Source of the DNA: Coffea arabica
Lineage: Eukaryota; Streptophyta; Magnoliopsida; Gentianales; Rubiaceae
Assembly: GCF_036785885.1 (NCBI RefSeq)
Contig: NC_092323.1
Span: forward strand, 9,184,501 to 9,248,500
Direction of reading: 5' to 3'
Length of the DNA stretch: 64,000 nt
How positions within the stretch are numbered: position 1 is the stretch's first letter; each line of letters begins with the position of its first letter. Positions 1-12,079 of the stretch are shown piece after piece. Both the position numbers and the translations under genes were made by a program. Under the pieces are notes generated by a model that ran no database searches, had not been told where the DNA came from, and saw only the letters and a list, made by a program, of their open reading frames with translations.

Positions 1-1452
1 CTTACTGACATTCTTAAAATTTTCAAAAATTAATACAAAAGAAATTTACATTAAATGCTGAATAAGACTAGCACAGAAACGAAGAAACTAATTAAAAATT
101 GATAACAGGATTGTATATAGAAATCTATGTAGATAGTTCAACAATTAGCATAAAATCAACATAAAGGGGTGCCAAGTCAAATTGAGATATCATCCACTAT
201 ATTGGTCAAAAATGACACTACTTTGTCCAAGTCCCTACTCTTTCTTTGGAATAAAAAAAGGAGGGGACCATTTTTTTTTAAGAAAAGAAAATTTGAATTT
301 AAAACCCATAATTCTATGAGTTTCAACTTTAACTATTAAACGGGAGTTTCATTAATTGTCCAAATTCTGACTCTTCTAATCTAAGCATGCTTGAATTCTT
401 GATAAAAAACATGAATACTAGAAAAATGTGTCCACTTATACTAAGTTGATTGATAAAACAAGGTGAAACTTCATTCAAAATGATAGGGCTTGTGAGTTTA
501 AATAGAAATGCAAACTTACTAAATAAAAGATAGAAGTAGGTGAATTCCACCATAACAAAAAAGATGAGGAGGTTAAATTGCAATTATTCTTCTATATTTT
601 AGTTTTGCAAGTTCTTGTAACGTCTGTGCTTATCATACCTTATAGCCTTGTAATTACGAGGCTATGAACCGACCCAATTAATTCTTTTTGATGTCAACAT
701 TTGCAATTGAAATTTATCACTTAAACTCATCAATGTGGCTGAAGGTTTTTTTTTTTTTTTTGTTAGGGTCAATCGGCAACATAACTTTCATTAATATGAA
801 GAAATTAGAATTATAGAGTTAGAGCAACTGCTCCTTAAACATATGCTTGAGCAAACTCAAGCATCCAAACTAAGAAGCTAACCTTTCATTGAGTGACATT
901 TTTCAAATTTAAAGCAAACTTTACTAATTTGTGATTAACAATGTTGTTTACTCTCCTAGTCAACAAGAGATAACAATCATTAAAACTTAACTTTAAATAC
1001 CCGTTTGGATTAATATTTTTTTAAAATTTTTGTTAAAAGAATATACTATAATGATTTGATACATGTGAAATAAACAGATATTTGAAAAATGTGTTCACGA
1101 GAAACGTAAGATTATTTTGGAGGAAAATGACTTTCCAAATACCTTTAATACAGTACTAAATAAGACATCCTCAGTTGCATCATTGATCTTATCTGTAAGG
1201 GTTCACAATTTGATTCAGTCTCTATCTTCAACCAGCCTTGCTCTTTAGCTCTGATTGTGGCAGCTCAAACTGCAAAGGCTTCTTTTGATCTTGCTTCTAG
1301 TCTTGCCATAGCAGATCAATGTGGTTGAATTTAAGTTAAAAAAAAAAAGTCATGTATACTGTCATTCACACTTAAAAGTTTCAACTCAAAGTCTTCAACG
1401 TTTCTTAATTTGTTTGTCCTGATGCACAAGCAACATAATCAACAGAACTAAA
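1..1452. other. AT-rich intergenic DNA, no gene seen
   Basis: No coding frame resembles a known protein. The one sizeable minus-strand frame, near 329-583, is low-complexity and hydrophobic. Poly-A and poly-T runs occur, for example near 740-760. The stretch ends at the Helitron-like terminus at 1453. Confidence 0.5.
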
Positions 1453-2582
1453 CTAGGGGGAGCGCCCGCACATCGCGCGGGTGTTTGGTACTTGTGGGGA
1501 AGGAGATTTTTTTGTTGAACAAACAATAGTACATTGTGAGAAAAAATAAAACGTAGTATGAAAAGCTAAACGATATAATCAATCAATTCACACAGCGTTA
1601 CAATAAAACTGTGTCAAATTGAACGTTGTTGATAATGCAGAAAGGCAGAGCAACACAGAAAACTAACCTTATTCCAGAATCCCCACCGAGAGCTTTTACT
1701 TGCTGTTGCTCCAGACCTATAAGATTATAACCAACCCAAACTAATTGGGGCTAGACAACCCGATAAGAGTCTCTAATTGTAGGTACTACGAACACACCGA
1801 CAAATTTGGGAGGGGGTGGAATCTAACCTCACGCTGAATCACTATGAGTAGTTGGGACTGAAAAGTATTCTGAGCTGATTAGTGTGAAATCAGGTAGAAT
1901 TATCCCAATTCTAGAATGCAAACAGGGAGAAACTAATAATCAACCGTTTAGACATTAACGTACCAACGGTTTGGCAATTGAATTGGGTATAATTAGTGAC
2001 GAAATAATAGGTAATTTCAGAGTTGAGTTCGGATGGAAGAGAAAACGATGAGGCAAATCATTGTAGACAAAGACAAAAAGAGAAAACTTAACTCCTGAAG
2101 TTGAAAGGAGATAAATTGACCAACGTTTGTGACTCATAAATACAGATTATAAATGATAGAGAATTGGGTTCCTACCATTGATAGAGAAATCGTTGGCTCA
2201 TTTCCTAAATCCGATTGCCATTCAAACGTTTCAGACAAAGTAACATCTCAAATGGTTATCTGCGGCTGAAAAGGAAAATTATTGGTAGCTAAGAGATATT
2301 CCGGTAATTACACCAACACACAGGCATATATGGATTATACAAAAATGTAAAAACTGTTGCACACTAATCACACATTCCATCAATACCCAGATGACTCATC
2401 AATGACAACTTTAAATGTATTAAAATGGGGTCATTTCAGTAAATATATCCAAATACATGCTTCCTTAATTTGTACCTAAAATTTTTAAACTAATACACAA
2501 TATTTCACATTTTCAAAAAACTCTCACCTATGCAGTTGAAATTCATCCTATTTTTTGACCAAAACTCAATCTTAGTAAAAGA
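1453..2582 (-). mobile_element. Helitron-like element A (non-autonomous)
   Basis: Read on the minus strand, the left edge ends in CTAG followed by T. It is preceded by a GC-rich hairpin (CCCGCGC, loop GAT, GTGCGGG; about 1462-1481), which is the usual Helitron 3' terminus. The right edge begins TC at 2582-2581 and runs into an AAGATTGAGTTTTGG block. A matching block (AAGAATGAGTTTGGG) lies at the same place in element B. Rep/helicase coding is absent, so the element is non-autonomous. It directly abuts the 3' end of element B in the same orientation. The call rests on terminal structure and the similarity of the two elements. Confidence 0.6.
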
Positions 2583-2583
2583 A

Positions 2584-4247
2584 CTAGGAGGAGAATGCCC
2601 GCACATCGCGCGAGTGTTTGGTGCCTGTGATTAAAGAAAATTTTACGGTAGTTCAAGCGAATATCAAAAAACTCACGCACATTGAGTAACAATATGAAGT
2701 AACAAAATATCTAATGTATACTGGGAGATGAAGAAGGAAATTATGCATGCTATCTTGCTTGGTTCATATATTTTGAAACAAACACTTGTATATGAGTTTT
2801 TCATTAACAAGACTAAATGAACTTTAAACAGATACTCAAACGATTCAGATAATGGCATAACAAAGTGATTATCCACTTAAAGATGCATCTACACAACATT
2901 CTTGTTGATGAGTAGCCAACTTTTTTAGCAACGACAAAGCCTAGTCTCGAAAGGTTTGGTTCCATTAGAGGACTCAACAATAGATCATCAACCCCCGTAG
3001 ATTTTGGGTGAACATAATGCCAAATGCCCTTAGCATAGGTCTTCGCCTGTAATTTCGTTAACTCAATACTGATTAGATCTTTCTCCCAAAAATAAGGACA
3101 ATTGAGAAAAATCACATCAAGATCGAAGCAGTCTAATATCTCCAGCCAAATCCTTGATGCCATGTTATGTGCTAAATTGCCATCAACACTATCCCCACCA
3201 AAAACACGCAATCAAAGCCAGCATAATCCCTAAACCATACCTCAGGACCGTCGCCATTTGAATGAAGGGCAACCCATTTGACTGCAATCTAAGAATCTTC
3301 ATAAGCAATAGGCAAAGGATACTCAGGGGTGAGCCGATAGTTAATTGAAACTGCTACAACACCAGCTTCTGCAACTACTACATTAAGGTGTGTGTGATAT
3401 ATAGGAGAGAAAGCAGATTTGATAAAAAAGCCTCCACCATGTAAGTAGACCAGAAGAGGAAGTTTTGTATCTCCAAATCTATTCCAACAAAACCACATCA
3501 TTTAAATTGTATAGAACAACCAACTTTGTGGGGAAACAATAATATCAATATTAAATTGCACTAACAGAGTATCCAATTTTGGAATGAAAGCATTTAGCTA
3601 ACAATAGAAATTACGATTTTACAAAGCAAATCATACCATTAAAAAAAAGAATGAAACCTCACCTCAAGTTGAACCACCAAGAATAGCTTCACCAGAGAAC
3701 CATATTGAAATCCAGAGTACAATGACAATACAAATAAGTATTTACCGGAAGACGAAAGGAACATAACGGAAGAATGTGAAGGGGCAGACATTTGAAGAAT
3801 TGAAGTTGAAACTAATGCTCAATCATAAATTCCTTAATAAACCATATTGCCCTTGCTTTAATTGAGATGAAAATGACGTTTTGAAGTTCTTCAAGTTATA
3901 ATAGCAAAGTAACAGTAATAATTGATACAAACCAAAATAAATGTCTCTGCAAGGACATTTAAGTAATTACACCAATAAAGAAGCTATTATGGATTGTATC
4001 TATTGTAGAAAAGATGATCAAATAATCTCACATTTCCAAATTACCCAAACCTTTGAACAAATCATCACTGCATCTTTTAGAATACAAGGACATTTCAGTA
4101 AACACAATAATACCCATGCTATCTAAAGTAGTACCCAATATTATAACTACATTCAAAATAACCTCACAATTCCCAAATACCCCTACTCTTGCCGTTGAAG
4201 TTTAAAGCCATTATTTGACCCAAACTCATTCTTATATAGTATAAGGA
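2584..4247 (-). mobile_element. Helitron-like element B carrying a gene fragment
   Basis: On the minus strand it ends CTAG at 2587-2584 with a hairpin nearly identical to that of element A (about 2597-2616). It starts TCCTTATACTATATAAG at 4247. The subterminal GAGTTTGGGTCAAA block matches element A. A carboxylesterase fragment lies inside at 2890-3501 in the same orientation as the element. That is consistent with gene capture, which Helitrons are known for. No Rep/helicase frame was seen. Confidence 0.6.
2890..3501 (-). pseudogene. carboxylesterase (CXE / GID1-like hydrolase) fragment
   Basis: This is a remnant of a plant class I carboxylesterase with an alpha/beta-hydrolase fold. The upstream part (3501-3289) encodes LVYLHGGGF, the oxyanion-hole HGGGF motif, and then SINYRLTPEYPLP. 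After an in-frame stop and a frameshift near 3285 and 3205, it continues with GDSVDGNLAHNMA. That stands where the family has the nucleophile elbow GDSAGANIAHNMA. A LNCPYFW segment and a TGVDDLLLSPLMEPNLSRLG stretch follow, as in the family's central region. The N-terminus and the C-terminal Asp/His region are missing. It sits inside Helitron-like element B on the same strand, so capture by the element is the likely origin. It cannot encode a working esterase. Confidence 0.75.
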
Positions 4248-5292
4248 AATCGAATCTGTCATTCGAATTGTACATTCTGTTAATATGCTCAAAACAGCAC
4301 ACCAACCTCACAGCCGGGGAAGGATTCATTGTCCATTTTAGAGAATAGCTAAAAATCCAATATGTCGAAGAAATTGTTGCTAAATATTACGATGGGTTAT
4401 GGTAATTTGAAACTCAAAAAGTTTTCTTCCAAATTCCACGACAATTACTTTCGCTTTTCCCGGTTTGTGAAGAAACAGGGAAAAGTTTTTCAAATAAATC
4501 AAAATCCTTCTCTGGCGGAGAAGTAATTCCCTAATTCTCGTTTTTGGGGAAGAGTTTTTCAAATAATCAAACATTGTAGCTCTTGTTTGAGAAGTTATGC
4601 ATGTAACTATTATATATCTATTATTGTTTTAATGGACAAATGTGATAATTCATTAGCTTTAAATGGACCGCTCACCATTATCACTTTCCTTCCATGAAAA
4701 ACCTTTGGATCAATCCAAATTAGACACTTTCCCTTTTCGTCTCCCCCTCCCATATTCCAATACACCAGCTGTTTGCTTTACCAGGCGAGTCGAGGCCACA
4801 ATGAATGTTTTCCAGGTGGAGACATTCCTCCAATACAATACCATGTTCATTTGCTATTTGCAGCCTATATCTAGAATCATCGACAAAAATCGACGAGACT
4901 AATCCCGAGACCAACTACCAAAAAATATCTCCCGTCTGCTGTGTAATGAATGGCCGACAAACAATTCCATCCAAAAAAAAAAAAAAAGGACCACACAAAT
5001 CACAGCTGCAATCCAAAGAATATTTGCAAGTTGAGCCCCAAAGTTTGATGATTCTATTCCATTAAACCCCAAAATTCTAACCACATAAAAACATCTCAAG
5101 CATTATACACCAAAACAACCACGGATACCGCCATGATCATCATCTACCGAACCGCATCATTTCCCATATTCACAATCCACTACTCTTTCCCTAACAAACA
5201 GAAAACATCATTTATTTATTTTCCCTACTCCGAAGTCCGTACTACCTCTATACCTATACAGATACTTGGAAACTACTGTAAGACTCCTCGCT
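4248..5292. other. intergenic, includes histone H1 3' flank
   Basis: No recognisable protein is encoded. The part nearest 5292 is probably the 3' UTR and terminator of the histone H1 gene on the minus strand. A poly-A tract lies at 4975-4987. Several overlapping short frames occur on both strands around 4660-5100, and none resembles a known family. Confidence 0.4.
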
Positions 5293-6044
5293 TTAAGCAG
5301 CAGCGGCTTTCCTAGCCCTCTTAGCAGCAGGAGACTTAATTGACTTTGGCTGCTTTGCCTTCGCTGGAGCCGCCGCCTTCTTCGTTTTCTTAGCCTGAGT
5401 CACTTTCTTCTCTGGCTTTGCCTTCACAGCTTCCGTCTTCTTCTTCGCCGCAGCAGTTGCTCTAGTGGTTTTCGCATTCGATTGAGCAGCCGGCTTACCA
5501 GCCCTCTTCGTCTCCGCATTGGCTTTGGCTGGCTTTTTCACGGCGGGGACTTTTTTGCCTGCCTCGGATAACTTGTACGAGGCCTTGATTTTGATCAGCT
5601 TTCCCCTCGCCGCAGAGTTCTTCAACTGAAGCCCTAGGATCTTCCTAAAATTCGCAGGCAGTTCCGACTTGTGCTTCTCTTCCACGAACTTTGCGATTGC
5701 GTACGGACTTGATCCGCTCTTTTCGTTCAGTGCAACGAGGGCCTCCTTAATCATCTGCAAGATAAACCAAACAAAAAAAAAAATCACCAAAAAAATTCAC
5801 CATCGATAACAAAAATCATTTCCCAAGAAAAGAAGATTGAAATTGAGAGATATAAAGAGCATAACAGTAATACTACCTCAAAGTAAGGAGGATGAGCAGC
5901 AGTTTTGGGCGCTTTAGGCTTCTTTTCTTTAGGAGCTTTAGGCTTTTTCTCCTTAGCAGGCTTCTCGGCTGGCTGCTCCGCAGGGGGAGCATCAGCCGGA
6001 GGCTGCTCAACGGCAGTTTTCTCAGCATCTCCGGTGGCCGACAT
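5293..6044 (-). CDS. linker histone H1
   Basis: Linker histone that binds nucleosomal dyad DNA and compacts chromatin. There are two exons, 6044-5877 and 5754-5293, joined by a GT-AG intron of 122 bases, giving 209 residues. The N-terminal tail (residues 1-50) is rich in Pro, Ala, Lys and Glu. The winged-helix globular domain begins at HPPYFEMIKEALVALNEK, which spans the splice junction, and runs to about residue 120 (SSPYAIAKF, LQLKNSAARGKLIKIK, SYKLS). The C-terminal tail is a long Lys/Ala/Pro region ending KRARKAAAA. The start is the first ATG after the TATA box and gives the expected MSATGDAEK-type N-terminus. Intron position and length fit plant H1 genes. It faces the BPC gene divergently. 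Confidence 0.95.
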
Positions 6045-6135
6045 CGCGAAGTGTCACAAGAAACAACGACAGAGTGAACGATACGGTAATAACCTTTCTG
6101 ACTTTGCGTGAATAATTTTCCACGTAGCTGTCAGC

Positions 6136-6209
6136 ATTTATAGGAGGGAGCGATCTGCGTGAAATGGGGTTTCTGGATTCTGATTGGTCAGCTAAGAGTG
6201 ACGCGGATC
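6136..6209 (-). promoter_or_regulatory. histone-type promoter of H1
   Basis: On the minus strand, TATAAAT lies at 6142-6136, about 90 bases upstream of the ATG. Further upstream are a CCAAT box (TGACCAATCA at 6190-6181) and the plant histone octamer CGCGGATC, present exactly on the plus strand at 6202-6209. The octamer is known from plant core and linker histone promoters, where it supports S-phase and meristem expression. The motifs are seen directly; their use is inferred. Confidence 0.7.
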
Positions 6210-7003
6210 GAGGAGTTTTAGAATCAGTGTTTTGAATCGTACACGTGGGCGATTATGGGTTGTTGATCGAACACTGAATAGGATTTTTGGGGTGCCAGTC
6301 TTGTCTGGAATGGATACTTCAATACTAAGGCCGCTGGTATTTTTTCACGCATAGCTTGTGAGAGGGGTGTGTTTTCTTGGTGCATTTGGGGATAATTTAC
6401 AGAAGCATTTTTTATGATTTGGACTTGGAACTTTTATGAGGATGAAATTTAGAAAATTCTGGTTGTAATGTGGGTGGTTTGAGGTAAATTGGTTGGAATT
6501 TGGGTGGGTTTTGAAGGCGTCAAATACAAACAGTTTGAAGTTGCTTCTTCAGGCTTAGTACTGCCTTTCTGGAACTCCATTACTCCGTATCATTTATCTT
6601 CGTAGTTAACAAACCAGCTAGATGGAGGATTTACCCCACACTCTTTTAGATTCGTTTTTGTAAAAGGTCAAAAGAAATGTAGATGAAACATCCCAAGTAA
6701 AAACCAGCAGATCCAAGTTGTACATCTACTTTTGATGTATTGTGGTGACAAGGCTCTTTTATTTTAGGATAATAAAAGAATCAAGAATCATTTTTTATTT
6801 TTTAATTTTAGAATCTTCTATTTATAATCTCTCCTATCTTACCATCTAAACCAACTCTAGAAGTATGCTAATTTTACATCTACATAAGTTATCAACAAAA
6901 TGATGAGTTTATGTAGATGTAAAATTTGACCTAGTTTGACTCGTCATGAATTAAATAGATTGTCTGTGTCGCTTCTCACGTGACAAGTATAACAAAAATC
7001 TTA
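6210..7003. other. intergenic between divergent H1 and BPC genes
   Basis: No coding frame of note. This is upstream DNA of the histone H1 gene and distal upstream DNA of the BPC gene. Composition grows AT-rich toward the MITE at 7004. Confidence 0.4.
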
Positions 7004-7357
7004 GGACTTATTCTTGATTATTTAGATATTACAAAATTTGATTATAGAAATTAATCATACAGAACAATCACAATCAGCAACAACTACTCATTTGGTGATT
7101 ATAGATTTTAGTTTTTTTAATCATTAAAAAACCAAAAATCATAATACAAAAGGAATCGAAAAACATCACAAAAACTAATTATTCAAAACAATTTACAATC
7201 AGGTAAAATAGCTACTTTTTAGGTGATTATAGATTTTAGTTTTTTTTTATCATTAAAAAATCTATAATCAGAATAAAAAAAAAATAGAAAACATCACAAA
7301 AACTGATTATTCAAAATAATTTACAATCACTTAAAATAATCAATCTAAAACAAGCCC
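7004..7357. mobile_element. Tourist-like (PIF/Harbinger) MITE
   Basis: A 354 bp AT-rich element is flanked by TTA on both sides (7001-7003 and 7358-7360), the Harbinger-type target duplication. The ends are imperfect inverted repeats: GGACTTATTCTTGATTATTT on the left and the complement of a GGGCTTGTTTTAGATTGATT end on the right. Inside, a block of about 120 bp is repeated head to tail (about 7080-7205 and 7206-7325). Each block contains GATTATAGATTTTAG and ATCATTAAAAAA, and the second can fold as a hairpin. No transposase is encoded. Confidence 0.55.
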
Positions 7358-7780
7358 TTAATTCTGAATCATCTATTGCTATTCCTTGGTTTGTTACTGG
7401 AAACCGACAATTGATTCAATCAGCTTCATTAAATTTTCTCTTACCGAACTAATGTAGTAAGTAGATACTGACCAAAGAAAGATTACCGGCAGTTCTGATT
7501 AGGATCATGGGAGCGATTAAGCAGAAGCGTCAACCCAAATTGAAAAGAGACCTACACCTCCTCTTTGTTATCCGGTTCAAAGTTCAAATTACGACGTCAG
7601 AGAAACGCTGACCCGTTAAATAAGCGACCATTGTAAGATCTCATACTCAAAACGGCCGCTGTTCGGTCTTCGAACCACCCAAAAACGCCATAGTTTCCCC
7701 TCTTAAAACCCGCTACGCTCACCGTTTATACTACTACAACTTACAGCTACAAAAATCGAACGCTCCAAAAAAAAAAAAAA
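7358..7780 (+). promoter_or_regulatory. presumed promoter region of the BPC gene
   Basis: DNA directly upstream of the GA/CT-rich leader of the BPC gene. It has a poly-A tract at about 7769-7782. I see no convincing TATA box, and the start site is not determined by sequence alone. Confidence 0.3.
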
Positions 7781-9145
7781 ACTAGTAGTAAAAGACTGAG
7801 GGAGGAGGAGGATTCGGCCGTCGAATCTCAACCTCTTTCTCCCTCTCGAGCAGAGCTGCGAAGAATCTGGCTGCATTCCGTCATCTCTCTCAGCTCTGTC
7901 TCTCGTGTAAGTCTTGACGAATCAAATCAAGTTTTTTTTTTTTTTTTTTGCTTCGCATTTAGACATTCCGATCTGCTTAGTTGCTTATTCATTTCCTCAT
8001 TTTAGGCGTTTTCCGGCGCATACTCTTAACCTAGCTTTCCGATCTTCTGCATTTCAGATTTCATACAAGTCTTCTCGGATTTTTCTTTTTTATTTTTTGA
8101 AATCTTAGCTGTGTGAAAAAAGAGCTTAGATGAAGCTGCATTACTTATTTTTTATCATAAGAACGTCGTGCGTTTATTTCTGAATTATGCAAATAGTTGA
8201 GTAAGTCAGAGTACAGGAAATTGGTCAATGATTTAGTTCATTACTCTTTGGATTACCTTTTGGTTTTCATGTTGGTGATATTACGTTTTTAGAGGTTTAA
8301 ATTAGCTGTTGCAGATGTACTTTTTCATAATGATCTGGAAATTACTTTTAGTCTGGTGCTTGTTTGTACTTAATACAGTATGTGTTTATGTAGCTTTTAG
8401 AACTAAAGTTGCTTTTATTTCCTGAAATTACTTTATGCCGTTTAAGTTTGCTGTAAAATTGGCTTCTGAACTTTCCAACTCCAAATTTGTCAGTAAGTGC
8501 CTTCACAGTATAGGAGTATTATTTAGTCTTTGACTCATGAGTCCAACTGTAAGAGATACCGTTCTGTGCTGTATTTGTGCTTGGCTACTTGATTAGGAGA
8601 ACTGGGAAAGCAAAAATATAGCTGGTGGTTCAATGAGGAGTTGGGGGGGGGGGGGCACGGCTATGTTGGGAAGAAAGAATTATGAGTTTTGAGGTAATTT
8701 AGGGTGAATATTTGAGTCTCATTGGGAACGTCCAAGAACACTGTATGAATTTGAAGGTGTAACTTGTTATATGTTTTGCTAGATGTTGAATTTTTTAGTT
8801 ATTTTTATCGCATGCATCCAATCCTACTAAAAGTTCAGCGAACTTATTACATGTGCTCAACAAAGTGTAGCTCAAGCTCTGGGTGACTGCAAAGTACTTT
8901 CCAAAGTTAAGATTCTGTAGTATTAGTCTGGACAAATGAAATGTTTAGTATTTAATCAACAATATCTAGTCCAGAAATGACTCATCAACTGAACATTTTC
9001 GAGCTTCTGATAGCTTTATTGTTTTACGATCTGCATTTTTGGAATATTTTCTTTAGTTTTCAGATTGTCTAAGAAGTGATATTTTTCCTTCTGCAGATAT
9101 TTCCTTTTCAGAAATGGATTATTAGTTTCACCAGCTTGGCTAGTG
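7781..9145 (+). other. 5' UTR exons and leader intron of the BPC gene
   Basis: A CT/GA-rich leader (about 7790-7906) ends at a perfect donor, CGT|GTAAGT, at 7907. A poly-T stretch follows. The next plausible exon begins after TTCTGCAG at 9097 and ends with the ATG at 9146-9148, immediately before GTATGAG. The leader intron would be about 1.19 kb. Long leader introns are known in BPC genes. A run of 12-13 G occurs near 8643-8656. A short upstream frame (Met-Asp-Tyr-stop) begins at about 9114 in the second leader exon. Confidence 0.5.
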
Positions 9146-10415
9146 ATGGTATGAGATTGTACTTTTCACCGTCCAGTTCTCACATTTCTGTTTCTTAACA
9201 TTCTTTCACTTGACATGCTTTAACTAATGATGGTTGATGTGCTATTAAGAAGGGATTGACTCCTTGCATGGTTACTACCCTGTCTTGATTTACATCTTGT
9301 TGCAATTGATACATGGAATCAAAGATGACTACATGATAATATTAACTTCAGATACAAATTTATTAATCCTGTACCTTAATAAATTAATAATTGACTGGCT
9401 AGCTTAATATCTCTTGCATAATGCTTTTTCTCATTTCTCTTTTCGCCTTTGAAGTCTTCGTTGTCAAACTGTCACAATGATACCTGATTGTGCTTGATAT
9501 CTTGTGCTTTAATCCAAGGACCACAATCACTTATCGATAAAGACATATATGGCCATCACGGCTGAGCGAGATGCGGCCATCCGGGAAAGGAACATGGCAC
9601 TGGAGGAGAGAAAGAGGGCCTTCTCTGAGAGAGACATGGCAATGCTTCAGCGGGATGCAGCTATTGCTGAACGTAATTCTGCCATACAAGAACGAGATGA
9701 GGCCATTGCTGCTCTGCAAATAAGGGACTGCTCTGTAAATAATATGCTTTCTGACTCCGCTGAGGATGGGGTTGCAGATGGAACCGAAGACATGCATTAC
9801 CAGCATATGCATCACGCTATGGTTAATGCTGCATTTAGTCCTAGAGATATTCTAACTAGTGAGACCTTTAATAGTACACAAGTTGCTTCTGAAACTGCGA
9901 AAGCCACGAAAGTGAGGCAGCCAAAGGAAGGTAAGATGACAAAATCAGTCAAGTCTCCAAGGTCGCCTAAAAGACGGGCTGAAGGCATGATTAAGCCACT
10001 AACTCCTGCTTCATCAAATGGTTGGAATGCTGGCCATGATTTGAAACGCGAGGAAGAATTAGAAGGGCATCTTGGTACGTGGAAGGATAATATAGGCTTG
10101 AATCAAATAAACTTTGACGAAACTTCCATGCCAGTGCCAGTTTGCTCCTGCACTGGAACACCCCAGCCTTGTTATAAGTGGGGGAATGGTGGATGGCAGT
10201 CGGCTTGCTGTACAACGACCATGTCTGTGTATCCGTTACCTCAGGTATCTAATAAGCGGTATACCAGAGTCGGTGGCAGAAAGATGAGTGGAAGTGCCTT
10301 CAATAAATTGCTAAATCGACTTGTTGCCGAGGGTCATGACCTGTACTCTGCTCCACTTGATCTGAAGGACCATTGGGCAAAGCATGGCACGAATCGGTAT
10401 AGCACCTTGAAGTGA
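9146..10415 (+). CDS. BASIC PENTACYSTEINE (BBR/BPC) GAGA-binding factor, group II
   Basis: Plant nuclear transcription factor that binds GA/CT repeats and helps recruit Polycomb complexes. The proposed CDS is join(9146-9148, 9519-10415), about 299 residues. The ATG is the last codon of one exon and splices onto GACCACAAT, giving [20 protein letters not shown]. This N-terminus resembles the KDHN...MAIxAERDAAI region of group II BPCs. A coiled-coil alanine-zipper of repeated AERDxAIxER units covers residues 12-75. A basic nuclear-localisation stretch (KSPRSPKRR) follows. The C-terminal DNA-binding domain has the conserved cysteines [20 protein letters not shown] and ACCTTT, then [17 protein letters not shown] and [14 protein letters not shown]. 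The internal ATG at 9549 is an alternative start, giving 288 residues. The N-terminus is shorter than in BPC4/BPC6, so another upstream coding exon is possible. Confidence 0.9.
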
Positions 10416-12079
10416 CTCCAGAATGACCTGCTGTCAGTGTTGCACACATGTTGGACGGTTTATGTATGGTGCAATCTTATACCGCCCATTAGCGGAGATA
10501 TTGGAGGGGCTCAACTCTGAATTCTGCTGGTGCTCATCAAATCCCAGATTATAAACAATGGAAAGGAAAATATACAGAGCTCAAAATTTGTTTTCCATGT
10601 TCTGTTGTATTTTGTTTGGTGTTGCTATGGATTAGGACAAAAATTTGTTGTTGGGCATACATGATACGGGGAGAAAGATTATGTATATGAAATCTGAATA
10701 CTCAAACAGCTATATACCAATTGAACCTGAAGCTGCAAAATCTTACCACCGGAGCGAATGCTGTAATTTGGCACCTTCAATACCAGTTGTTTTTCTTTCT
10801 TTTCTTTTTTTTCAGTCCAAGACGTTTTATTTTCACCTTCAAGTAATTGGAAGCAGTTTCTTGAAAAATTACGAATTCAGTAATTGTCCACGCTTGCACA
10901 AAACGCATTCGCGTTCCAGCCGTAAGCCCCGACTCCAGATTGGTTTTCTGATTTGGCTAATAGACGGGCAACTTTTCCTTTGCATTTGACTTGAATTGAT
11001 ATAAATTTATTCTTGTTTCAGAAAATTGAAAATCCGCGAAGGACTCTTCAACGCTAGGTGGCACATTTTTTAGGGCAAATTTTCGTGACCGTGGATTTGA
11101 TCCTCAAGGCAAGAAGCCATCAGCCATTCAGACTCGGAAAATGTTTCAAAGTCCCAATTTTCCATATTCTCATTTGGATTGCCACGCTGTGGAGAATAAT
11201 TAGCTTCAATTTGTCCTTTTTTTTTTTTTTTGAAAAATTTAATTCCCTAGCATCTTCAAATTCTACACCTTCTGAGCCTGGGAAAAAATGTTTGCACTCT
11301 CTTGAGAAAAGAGAGAAATTGACTTATTAAATCTCAGCCACCAAATTGAATACTTATATTAGATCCGATAAAGTTAAACGTGCCGTGACGCGCAGTGATC
11401 AAGCCAACGCTAGACTTGATCACAGACTCGACAATCCGGGAAAGCAAATAAATTCAGATTCCACACTCATGCGACTTATTTAAACATTAAAAAAAAAAAA
11501 AACCCAAGGTCTACTCCATAACAGAGGCACTTCCAGGGTTTTAAAACCCTCCTCGCGAAGCTAAAAACATTCAACCAACCAACCAACCTTTTAGAGACAG
11601 ACTTGCATAATCAATGCCTAATATTATAAAATCAAATGCCAATCTATATCAAGGTTGTTAATTCACATTAATTACAAGGCCAGAAAAGGACAACTTCTAT
11701 GCTGTGAATCCCAGACTGGACAACGAGTACACAACCAGAATGGCTAGACAATCAACAGTAATTAAACCAAACATGCCAGACCAGCCAATGCAGACTAATA
11801 CAACTCCAAGCAAGCCTCTTGTGGTTCCAATCCCTATATATCATTTACCATGCAACCACAATTCCTATATATCATTTACCATGCAAAACTCAACAATACT
11901 TCATTTGGCCAAATTTGTCCTCAGACACCAGCAGTACCACCTTCCTTCCTTCAGGAGTATTTTGTAAAAAGATAAAATAAACTAGGAAAATAAAAATGAA
12001 AGATGAAATGAATGTCTAAAAAACCACAATGAAACATCAAAAGGCCCAGAAAACTAGAAACAGGATCTTTCTCCAGTTT
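10416..12079. other. BPC 3' UTR and convergent intergenic DNA
   Basis: The first 200-300 bases are probably the BPC 3' UTR. Beyond that no known protein is encoded. A 22 bp motif (CTATATATCATTTACCATGC and two more bases) occurs twice near 11834 and 11865. The far end may hold the distal 3' end of the RRM gene, which is transcribed from the other strand. Confidence 0.35.
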
